Below, in pieces: positions 30,260 through 39,849 of a DNA stretch of 64,000 bases; the stretch's first letter is position 1, and each line of letters opens with the position of its first letter. The stretch comes from Cherax quadricarinatus. Its lineage: Eukaryota > Arthropoda > Malacostraca > Decapoda > Parastacidae. The stretch lies in contig NC_091300.1 in assembly GCF_038502225.1 (NCBI RefSeq), positions 43,328,032 through 43,392,031 on the forward strand, in the 5' to 3' direction. Below the pieces are notes generated by a model. The model saw nothing but the letters and a program-made list of their open reading frames with translations. It was not told the DNA's origin and did no database searches. The position numbers and the translations under genes were made by a program.

Positions 30260-31250
30260 TACCCCCATCTTCCATACACCAACAAGAGTCTTCAATAAAG
30301 GTAAGTGTGATGTTATTATTGTTTTATATTCATTTGTCATTCTTTTCTGTATGTAAATCTATATTTAACCCTTTGAGGGTCGACAGGCCCTCTCCGAAAC
30401 TCGTTCTCAGGGTCAGCCAAATTTAAAAAAAAAGAAAAAATTATTTTCTCTTATGAAAAAATAGAGAATCTTTTCCCAATCATAAGGACACCAAAATTTG
30501 ATGGAAAACTTACAGAATTATGCTCTCGCAAAGTTAGCGGTCTCGGCGATGTTTACGCATTGGCGATTTTGCCCACTTTGAGCCCCATTTTCGGCCAATT
30601 CCACTGTACTAGTCGACAAAAAACATAAATATTTCGATAGAACTCCATTTTTTCTATCGAATGGGTGCAAGAAACCACCCATTTATGAAATTCAGCTATC
30701 CAGTACAGTGGTCAGAATTTAGCAATTTTGCCAATTTCACACAAATTTCAAAAGATGCCAATTTCCGAATAGGATCCAGAATAAACAAGAAAGACATTCC
30801 AGGCACTAAAATGACATTTCCTCTGGTCATTAGTCACGTCTCAAGGCCCCTCTTATATTCTTTTGCTTTCCACTTCGAATATTTATTCTCACAAAAAATA
30901 TAAGATTTACTGTTTTGCAGACTACTGCATTAGTGTAAAAAATGGTATAAATATTATTGGTGCACTTGCGAAAGAATATTAGACTCACCAGTTGACGTGT
31001 ATTGCACGCTTGACACGATTTGTTTACTTTTGAAATTTGGTAAAAATCGAACATTTCTGCTACTTTGAGCTCAATTTCAAGGTACCTTTCATTGTAAAAC
31101 CAGTCAAAATCATCTCAATTTCTGTAATATATCTTCCATTCTATAAAATGAGACCAAGAAAACTAGAATACAACAATATCATACGAAAATACAGTGCAAA
31201 GTCGCTGTTTTATTCCAAAAAAATGGTCAAAGTTTTTTTTTCCTCATTAG

Positions 31251-32561
31251 AACATAAGAACGAAGGAACACTGCAGAAGGCCTACTGGCCCATGCGAGGC
31301 AGGTCCAAGTCTCCTACCGGCTTAAGCCAATGCACCCAACCTAGTCAGGTCAGGTCACATTGACTTAAGGGAGGAACACGGCAACCGACCTGGTAGCACA
31401 AGCTATCAGGTCTAACTCACACCCACCCACATCCACTCATGTATTTATCCAACCTATTTTTAAAGCTACACAACGTTCTGGCCTCTATAACGGTACTTGG
31501 GAGTTTGTTCCACTCATCCACAACTCTATTACCAAACCAGTACTTTCCTATATCCTTCCTGAATCTGAATTTTTCCAACTTAAAACCATTGCTGCGAGTC
31601 CTGTCTAGGCTAGATATTTTCAGCACACTATTTACATCCCCTTTATTTATTCCTGTCTTCCACTTATACACCTCAATCATATCCCCCCTAATTCTACGTC
31701 TTTCTAGAGAGTGCAGATTCAGGGCCCTTAGTCTATCCTCATAGGGAAGGTTTCTGATACATGGGATCAACTTTGTCATCCTCCTTTGTACATTTTCCAG
31801 AGAATTTATATCCATTCTGTAATACGGTGACCAAAACTGTGCAGCATAATCTAAATGAGGCCTAACCAAGGATGTATAGAGTTGAAGAACAACCTGAGGA
31901 CTCCTATTATTTATGCTTCTTGATATGAAGCCAAGGATTCTATTAGCTTTATTGCGAACACTTATGCACTGTTGTCTTGGTTTCAGATTACTGCTAACCA
32001 GAACTCCTAAATCTTTTTCGCAATCCGTAATATTAAGATCTACATTATTTAGTTTATATGTGGCATGGTTATTGTCCTGTCCAACATTTAGAACTTTGCA
32101 TTTGTCTATATTAAACTGCATCTGCCACTTCTCCGACCACTGCATCAGTCTATTCAAATCTTCCTGGAGTGCTCGAATGTCCTCGTCAGAATGAATTCGA
32201 CGGCCTATTTTGGTGTCATCGGCAAACTTGCCGATGTCGCTCTTTATGCCCTCATCTATGTCGTTTATGTAGATTGTGAACAGCAGGGGGCCCAACACTG
32301 ACCCCTGTGGAACACCGCTCGTGACACTTCCCCACTCTGATTTCTCCCCATTTATGCAAACTCTCTGCTGCCTATTTGTCAACCATGCCTCTATCCAGGA
32401 AAAAATTTCTCCTCCTATTCCATGTGCTTTAATTTTCCTCAATAGTCTCTGATGTGGGACCCTGTCAAAAGCCTTACTGAAGTCCATATACACAATATCA
32501 TATTCATTACCATGATCTACCTCCTCAAATACCTTAGTGAAAAAAGTTAATAAATTCGTAA
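31251..32561 (-). mobile_element. CR1-like LINE, 5' truncated
   Basis: The 3' end (left) reads, on the plus strand, AACATAAGAACGAAGGAACA then CTGCAGAAGGCCTACTGGCC; the element is cut at its 5' end near 32561 inside the reverse transcriptase. It lies wholly in the CTAG-class MITE. The target duplication is very short or absent. Confidence 0.85.
31417..32560 (-). pseudogene. CR1-like reverse transcriptase, catalytic half onward
   Basis: 358 codons are open from MYMDFSKAFDRVPHQRLLRK (reverse transcriptase block A) through GSVTSGVPQGSVLGPLLFTI, the catalytic FADDTKIGRRI, NIDKCKVLNVGQ, a connection domain, and a C-terminus with RPHLDYAAQFWSPYYRMDIN and YWFGNRVVDEWNKLP, ending SGCGWV. The upstream bases to 32561 continue the frame with about 20 more codons ahead of the first ATG. 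The endonuclease and first palm blocks are missing through 5' truncation. The frame is otherwise clean, suggesting a recent insertion. Confidence 0.85.
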
Positions 32562-32887
32562 GGCACTGTGTGCTGCAGGATTTTTTTTAGACTGTGCACA
32601 CTGACCACATAGACCCATTCTTTCATATGAAGGCCTACCAGCTTTCTCCCACTAGATTTGAGGGTGCTAGAATTTAGGCGTACTAGTACGTCAAAAACCC
32701 TGGGTCGTAAGCCGTACTAGTACGGCCGAAACCCTCAAAGGGTTTAATCTCTAAAAATATTATTTTTTGTTAATACCTTTGGATTTACATTATTTCTTAT
32801 GGAGGAAATGGTTTCGGTTTTCGTAAATTTCGGTTTTCGGCAGACTCTCTGGAACGGATTAATCACAAAAACCAAGGGTTCACTGTA

Positions 32888-33442
32888 TTTCTAATTAATT
32901 TGGGATGCAGAATTCAAATTTGGATTCACGTTTTGCTTCAATATGTATAGGCACTATGAATAAGAACCCCACAGTGAACAATTTCAGCGAAACACATACA
33001 GAGAAAAGATACAATCCGTTTGATGAGTGACGAATGCTAGATACTAGTGCATGAGAGCGATACTGAACAAAACAAAAAAACCTGAAAACTGTGAAGTAAA
33101 TATGTTTGAATGGCTAGGAATTCTGTTATATTTGTTATGCATACATATAATGAATTTATGCAATTGCAGACAGGCGATCTTAACAATGCAAAACAAGCCA
33201 CCAGGGGGAAGGGGGTGGAATGAATTTTATGTTAAGATCAGTTTTAGTCACTGCATGCATAATACACAATATTTATGCATAACATAATATGTTAGTTAAT
33301 ATACATCATGTGGTTCTTCAATCTTAACCCTTTCACTGGCCAACATGTAGAACTGGGACACAGAGGCCAGGGTCCATCACTAGTTGCATGTTGTGAGCTC
33401 AGCTCACTCAGATAAGGTATGAGCAGTAAATTTTGGCCTAGA
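32888..33442. other. Intergenic, no gene seen
   Basis: 32888-33325 matches nothing else in the window and has no convincing frame. 33326-33442 begins TTAACCCTTTCACTGGCC and resembles a decayed piggyBac/MITE 5' end (TTGTGAGCTCAGCTCACTCAGAT as at 28980), cut off by the CAGTGGAACC element at a TA. Confidence 0.6.
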
Positions 33443-36400
33443 TACAGTGGAACCTTGACTTACGTGTTTAACCCTTTCAGGGTCCAAGGCCAAAATCTGA
33501 AGTGGTGCTCCAGTGTCCAAGAAATTTTGAAAAAAAAAAAAAAAAAAAAAAATTTTTTCTTACAGAATTAAAGAGCATATTTTTGTGAAGGTAATAAGAC
33601 AAAAAAAATAAAAATCTGATCAGTACTTACCGAGATACAGTGCCAAGAAATTTGTCAAAAATGATGTGGTGGCGGCAACATCGACGAATTCCACATACGC
33701 ACATTACATTATTTTGTGGTTTTAGTTGTTTTTTCTTTTCTTTTCCAATTTTTTTCTATTCCTACTAACATTTGGGGCCTGAGAGACCAATACTGTATAT
33801 AATGTATATATATAAACTCACTGTATTGAACACAATAACCTCACTAAAGTTATTATCATATTATTGTTTACCACTGTTGTTTATTACAATAAACATGCAC
33901 AAATATTGTATAATACTAATGTTCTATCATATATTTACATATTTACAATCACTGGACATGGTATTAGAACTGCTGGAGCTTGTGGAACTCCTTGAAACAA
34001 GGCACCATGCACAGAGGCACCTTACATTCCTCACACATAAACCGAGTGTCTTTGCGTCTTTGTTGCCGTCGTTTTGTTTGTGCACACTCTCTCCAGATAA
34101 ACTCTCCAGAAACAGACAGTGCATCTCTTCTGAGCAAATTTCTTCTGAGTTGAAGGAAGCTGTATTATGAAATGATCACCTTCTCTCCTCAAACGCTTGG
34201 GTATATCCTGAGGAATTCGAGGACCATGTTGTATAGCAGGTGTTGTTACCTGGTACTTCATTATGAGTTGTCTGACAACAGACAAACAAAATTCACCATA
34301 CGGTGGTCTGTTGCCAGTCTTTATTTGGTACATATTATATGCATTGAGCATTGAAATGTCCATGAGATGGAAGAAAAGTTTCATGTACCACTTGTAACTC
34401 TTACAAACACAGTCAACAAAACCAATCTGCATGTCACACTTGTCAACCAAGCGCATGTTTTGTGTATAATCAATCACTGACACTGGTTTTCGAATACGTT
34501 CATTAGTCACTCAATCAACTTTGCCACTGTCTTGCATTTCATTACGGTGAATGGTTGTCAACAATGTGACATCTCGTTTGTCATGCCACCGTAATGCCAT
34601 GATGTCATTGGCAGTAAACACCTGCACGTCATCACCACGAGCACCTGCGTTGAGCCTGGGCATATGTTTACAATTAGAACGCACTGTGCCACACACATCT
34701 GTCTTGTTCACTCGCATGAAATCACTGTGTACCAGTTATCGGTATATAATGTATGCCCCTTACCAAGATAAGGTGCCATCATGTTTCCCACTACGTCACC
34801 TGAGATACCCAATAACATCTTGGTATCTTTCAATGTTTTACTACCCGTGTATACAACAATATCCAACACCAGGCCACTGTCACAATCACTGAGTACAAAC
34901 AGTTTTATACCAAAGCGTTTCCTCTTGCTCGGTATATACTGCTTGAATGACAGTCTACCTTTGAACAAAATCAAAGACTCGTCAATTACAAGATTCTTGA
35001 ATGGATAAAAGCATTTCTAATCTTGTATAACCTGTCACTTCTGTCAGGCCTGGTTTTGTCAGAGAAGTGCAACATACGTAAGAGTAAGATAAACCTGTTC
35101 ACTGGTATGATTTCACTGAAGACCGGGGTAGAAATTAGCCGATCTGTGGACCAGTATGCTTTTATATTATGCTTATAGACGTGAGGCGTAAGCATTATTG
35201 TTGCAAAAAGCAAATACATTTCTGCAACAGTCGTCTCTTTCCACCTGTGTAATCTTGACTGTGGTGATAAGATCGTATTTGCCATGGTGTACTCAAAATA
35301 CTTATTACTTTCCCTGGCAATAATTTCCATCAATGGCTGGTCAAAGAATAATTCAAAGAATTCCAGTTCATTGGCCGTGGTTCCAAGGGGACAAGTAGGT
35401 AGAATTCCACTTTGAGAGTCATCAAAGTGGTGAGGCTTGGGAACAAAATTGGGATTTTGCTGCCAATTCCACATACGGATTTCTGGTGGATACTGGACAT
35501 CATAGGCTGGTTGTACGGGTGGTTGTGGTTGTGGCGGGCTGGTGGCTGACGCTCTGCTTTGTCCTTGAACTGACGAGTCAGCAGCGTGGGTCCCAGCGTG
35601 GCACGGTGAGTCACGCATGGCGGTGCCACTACCATCACCACTAACACCATCCACTGATGCCTGTAGTCTATCCATGCCAAGTGTAGCCACATCATCCTCA
35701 CTATCACTACCTAAAACTGGTGTAGGGCCATGGGATGTACTCCGGGATGTACTCCGTCCCCTGGGCACAGCATAGGGTACACTACCCGAGCGCATGCGGT
35801 GGTGAACATACCGACGCTTCACTGGTGAATATGATTCCTCACTATCACTACTCGAATGATCGTCGAGCGCAATAAAATCACAATCCACGTCACTATCATC
35901 GTCATTACAGTGGACCCCCGCATACCGATTTTAATCCGTGCAAGAGGGCTCATTGGTATGCGAAATAATCGGTATGCGAATGAATTTTCCCCATAAGAAA
36001 TAATGGAAATAAAATTAATCCGTGCAAGACACCCAAAAGTATGAAAAAAAAATTGTTACCACGTGAAATATACATTTTCCTACACACAAAGAGAAGGATA
36101 CATGCACAATAGTAGAGTAGTACATGCACAGTATATATTGTGCATGTACTAGTCTACTAAATGAAGAATAAATGACACTTACCTTTATTGAAGATGCAGC
36201 AATGACTGATGAGACACTGTGTCCTGGGAGTGCCTTTTCCTCCTGAGTACTGTAGGTCCTGTTTGGTATTTTCTTCCAGAACATGCCTTATCACACTGTG
36301 TATGCCACTACGATTCTTAAATCTCTCAAACCAACCTTTGCTGGCTTTAAATTCACCAATATGAGCACTAGTTCCAGGCATTTTTCCCTGTTCACCTGGG

Positions 36401-36524
36401 TGTTAGTCAACTGGTGTGGGTTGCATCCTGGGGGACAAGATTAAGGACCCCAATGGAAATAAGTTAGACAGTCTTCGATGACACTGACTTTTTTGGGTTA
36501 TCCTGGGTGGCAAATCCTCTGGGG

Positions 36525-37091
36525 TTACTTGTTTCTTGGTATATTCTCAATAAGCCACACCAACAACAATGCTACAGCAGCAGCAGACGATGCTACAGCA
36601 GCAGCAGCAGCAGACGATGCTACAGCAGCAGCAGACGATGCTACAGCAGCAGCAGCAGCAGACAATGCTACAGCAGCAGCAGACGATGCTACAGCAGCAG
36701 CAGACGATGCTACAGCAGCAGCAGCAGCAGCAGACGATGCTACAGCAGCAGCAGACGATGCTACAGCAGCAGCAGACGATGCTACAGCAGCAGCAGCAGC
36801 TGACAGTGCTACAGCAGCAGCAGACGATGCTACAGCAGCAGCAGACGATGCTACAGCAGCAGCAGACGATGCTACAGCAGCAGCAGCAGGTGACAGTGCA
36901 GCAGCAGCAGCAGCAGCTGTACCACCAATAGTAGCGATGGTTGATTGGGGTTTATTATACAACCTGGCCAGCTCGGAGACACGCACTCCACTTTCATACT
37001 TATCAATGATCTTTTTCTTCATCTCTATAGTAATTCTCACCCTTATTGCTGTAGGGTTGGCACTAGAAGCTTTCTTGGGGCCCATGGTCAC
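36525..37091 (-). pseudogene. Tigger transposase N-terminus running into a poly-Ala repeat
   Basis: The start MGPKKASSANPTAIRVRITI followed by EMKKKIIDKYESGVRVSELA and RLYNKPQSTIATI is a CENP-B N-terminal (Psq/pogo-type) helix-turn-helix of about 50 residues. It then passes into about 115 residues of alanine with Ser/Val-Ala-Ser-Ser interruptions, encoded by the CAG/GTC-type repeat. Further along the element, 36290-36381 (minus) encodes IGEFKASKGWFERFKNRSGI followed by HSVIRH, the second (CENP-B C-type) helix-turn-helix. The frames are not joined. The DDE domain is absent. Confidence 0.82.
36569..36920. repeat. (CAGCAGCAGACGATGCTA)n compound repeat
   Basis: Units of CAGCAGCAG or longer CAG runs alternate with ACGATGCTA, about 18-27 bases per unit. 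It encodes Gln, Ala or Ser runs in the three frames. It lies immediately 3' of the Tigger helix-turn-helix start, the same place as the TGCTGCACCACAG repeat at 12550. Confidence 0.95.
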
Positions 37092-38030
37092 TTATTTTCC
37101 AGATAAAATCACCAAAAACACTGTCATAATACGAAATGTTACGATTGTATGCTTGGATGCTACCGCGGAAGCTGGCTGGTAAACAATGCCACCGGCGGAA
37201 CATGTGAGGCTGGCTAAGGCGCACATTGGACGCGTCTCGGACGAACAGCGGTGAGCGGGTTTTTGAGCGGTATGCGGGGCAAAATTTTTGCGATTAAAGT
37301 GAGCGGTATGCGGAATAAACGGTATGTGATGCCAACGGTATGCGGGGGTCCACTGTACTTAAGTCAGAGGCCTGGCCACGCGAAAATATTAGTTTTCTCT
37401 TGCGTTTAGGAACAACCGACCGTGAGTCACGAGTGCCCACACCAGAGGTAGAAGGTCGAGGATCGTCAGGGTTTTCTGCACTATTATCAATATCCTGGTC
37501 ATTCTTTTCGGTCACTAACTGATCAAAGCCGTAGAATTCGTCTTCATTTCCACTTCCATCAGTGTCAGAACTATCAGATAGGAAGAGGAGAGTCCCAATT
37601 TTCCGGGGAGTGAGAGCTGACTTGCGACGAGGCATGGTGAACAAGGGTGACCGAGCCGGCGTTCCCACAATGCTATGCAGGCGCCTAGATTTTTTGTTTA
37701 TGGCGCACATCCACTGCGCAGACCCATTCTCTCACATGTAGGCCTATGAGCGCTTTCGCACTAAATTTGACGGCGCTAGAATTTTGGCATAGATCTACGG
37801 TTTGGACACTCACCGTAAAGCCGTAGATCTACGGGACGGACCCTGAAAGGGTTAATTCGTTCCGTGACCTAGATTGTAACTCAATTTGCTCAAATACCAA
37901 ATAAATTTTCATCATTTAAATTAACTGAAATGCCATGAATCTGTCCCAGCAGCAGGACAAAGTATTTCAATATAACGCTAATATCAACTCTATGGTTTAT
38001 TTATTTATTTTTTATTTGGACATAATACTT

Positions 38031-39590
38031 CTTTTTTTTTTTTAACAAGTCAGCCGTCTCCCACCGAGAAAATACTTTCATCATCATTCAACTCTTTCAC
38101 CTCACTCACACATAATCACTGTTTCTTGCAGAGGTGCCCAGAATACAAAAGTTTAGAAGTATATACGTGTAAAGATACACAATATACCCCTCCAAACTGC
38201 CAATATCCCAAACCCCTCCTTTAGAGTGCAGGCATTGTACTTCCCATCTCCAGGACTCAAGTCCAGCTATATAAAAATAATCGGTTTCCCTGAATCTCTT
38301 CACTAAATATTACCCTGCTCACACTCCAACAGATCGTCAGGTCCCAAACACCATTCGTCTCCATTCACTCCTATCGAACACGCTCAGGCACGCCTGCTGG
38401 AAGTCCAAACCCCTCGCCCACAAAACCTCCCTTACCCCTTCCTTCCAACCTTCTCGAAGATGACCCTTACCCCGCCTTCCTTCCCTTACAGATTTAAATG
38501 CTCTCCATCTCATTCTACTTTGATCCATTCTCTCTAAATGACCAAACCACCTCAACAACCCCTCTTCAGCCCTCTGACTAATACTTTTATTAACTCCACA
38601 CCTTCTCCTAATTTCCACACTCCAAATTTTCTGCATAATATTTACACCACACACTGCCCTTAGACAGGACATCTCCACTGTCTCCTCGCTGCTGCATTCA
38701 CAACCCAAGCTTCACACCCATATAAGTGTTGGTACTACTATACTTTCATACATTCCCTTCTTTGCCTCCATAGATAACGATTTTTGTCTCCACACATGCC
38801 TCAATGCACCACTCACCTTTTTTCCCTCATCAATTCTATGCTTAATCTCATCCTTCATAAATCCATCCGCCGACACGTCAACTCCCAAGTATCTGAAAAC
38901 ATTCACTTCTTCCATATTACTCCTCCCCAATTTGATATTCAATTTTTCTTTATCTAAATCATTTGATACCCTCATCACCTTACTCTTTTCAACGTTCACT
39001 TTCAACTTTCTACCTTTACACACACTCCCAAACTCGTCCACAAACCTTTGCAATTTTTCTTTAGAATCTCCCATAAGCACAGTATCATCAGCAAAAAGCA
39101 ACTGTGTCACTTCCCATTTTGTATTTGATTCCCCATAATTTAATCCCACCCCTCTCCCGAACACCCTAGCATTTACTTCTTTTACAACCCCATCTATAAA
39201 TATATTAAACCACCATGGTGACATGACACATCCCTGTCTAAGACCTACTTCTACTGGGAAATAGTCTCCCTCTCTTCTACACACCCTAACCTGAGCCTCA
39301 CTATCCTCATAAAAGCTCTTTACATCATTTAGTAACTTACCACCTATTCCACATACTTGCAACATCTGCCACATTGCTCCCCTATCCACTCTATCATATG
39401 CCTTTTCTAAATCCACAAATGCAATAAAAGCTTCCCTACCTTTATCTAAATACTGTTCACATATATGCTTCTATGTAAACACTTGATCTACACATCCCCT
39501 ACCCACTCTGAAACCTTCTTGCTCATCCACAATCCTACATTCTGTCTTACCTCTAATTCTTTCAATTATAACCATACCTTACACTTTTTC
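38031..39590 (-). mobile_element. RTE-like LINE 1, 5' truncated
   Basis: The 3' end is marked by a poly(T) on the plus strand (38031-38045) followed by AACAAGTCAGCCGTCTCCCA. Frames at 38712-39416 and 38337-38708 encode a reverse transcriptase from MDLEKAYDRVDRGAMWQMLQ through RQGCVMSPWWFNIF and QLLFADDTVLMGDS to a C-terminus with LRAVCGVNIMQKIWSVEIRR and GLLRWFGHLERMD. A stop near 38710 separates the two frames. Its uninterrupted TATATTAAACCACCATGG (39201-39218) is the empty site for the MITE in its neighbour. Confidence 0.88.
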
Positions 39591-39849
39591 TGTTTTTTTT
39601 TTTATTATTAACATATTAATACACTGGGCAATTCCCACCAAGGCAGAGTGGCCCAAAAAAGAAAAACATTCACCATCATTCACTCCATCACTGTTTTGCC
39701 AGAAGGGTGCTTTACACTACAGTTTTTAAACTGCAACATTAACATCCCTCCTTCAGAGTGCAGGCACTGTACTTCCCATCTCCAGGACTCAAGTCCGGCC
39801 TGCCGGTTTCCCTGAATCCCTTCATAAATGTTACTTTGCTCACACTCCA

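Larger units (their letters stand above)
30369..32743 (-). mobile_element. piggyBac-type MITE, CTAG class, interrupted by a LINE
   Basis: TTAA at 30365-30368 and 32744-32747. Termini are CCCTTTGAGGGTCGACAGGC on the left and, inverted, ACCCTTTGAGGGTTTCGGCC on the right. The 5' (right) end has two CGTACTAGTACG palindromes. The CR1-like LINE 31251-32561 divides it within a T-rich CATTA/GCACTG site that is intact in the MITE at 40714. The core is about 1.06 kb. Confidence 0.9.
28279..32885 (+). mobile_element. Tigger element carrying two MITEs and a LINE
   Basis: Termini are CAGTGGACCCTTGGTTTTCC at 28279 and its inverted partner ending ...CCAAGGGTTCACTG at 32885, with TA on both sides (28277-28278 and 32886-32887). 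Native sequence is 28279-28911, 29985-30368 and 32744-32885, about 1.16 kb, so it is an internally deleted, non-autonomous Tigger. Its inner terminal part AATCC/GGTTTTCGTAAATTTCGG is typical of this class. Confidence 0.88.
35908..37355 (-). mobile_element. Tigger derivative inserted in PB-B
   Basis: The termini CAGTGGACCCCCGCATACCG (left) and its inverse ending GGGGGTCCACTG (right) are flanked by TA at 35906-35907 and 37356-37357. PB-C has the unoccupied sequence CATCATTACTGAAGTCAG at 53439-53456. The interior holds an N-terminal transposase start on the minus strand, a CAG-type repeat, a SINE-like insertion (36390-36535) and a second piece of DNA-binding domain. The catalytic domain is missing, so it is non-autonomous. 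Confidence 0.93.
33964..37635 (-). pseudogene. piggyBac transposase (PB-B), frameshifted and split
   Basis: The start MPRRKSALTPRKIGTLLFLS is at 37635. An acidic N-terminal region follows (TDGSGNEDEF), a basic KRKRKL stretch, then a Tigger insertion after ...SDLS. Beyond it lie DCDFIALDDHSSSDSEESYS, a Ser/Thr/Pro-rich linker, and the catalytic DDE_Tnp_1_7 region: NRFILLLRMLHFSDKTRPDR, an ESLILFKGRLSFKQYIPS block containing the first Asp, YLGKGHTLYTDNWYT with the second, and FFHLMDISMLNAYNMYQIKT. The C-terminus ends in a Cys-rich tail. A deletion near 35012 removes the AFMYLQQKFN equivalent, and further frame breaks occur at about 34980, 34717 and 34510. It cannot encode a full protein. Confidence 0.9.
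33472..37851 (-). mobile_element. PB-B: piggyBac element with a nested Tigger
   Basis: TTAA at 33468-33471 and 37852-37855. The left (3') end is CCCTTTCAGGGTCCAAGGCC, the right (5') end inverted CCCTTTCAGGGTCCGTCCCG with two CCGTAGATCTACGG-type palindromes. The element is 2.93 kb after removing the 1,448-base Tigger and its TA duplicate. It carries a complete but mutated transposase gene, the TATCTCGGTAAGTACTGATC box near 33640 and a poly(A) run at 33530-33552. It is the empty-site reference for the fold-back element in PB-C (TA at 33914-33915). Confidence 0.93.
33445..38020. mobile_element. CAGTGGAACC Tigger-type element split by PB-B
   Basis: 33445-33471 is the terminal CAGTGGAACCTTGACTTACG plus TGTTTAA; 37852-38020 continues TTAATTCGTTCCGTGACCTA and further interior. 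TA precedes 33445. No second terminus was found before the RTE-like poly(T) at 38031. Confidence 0.65.
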
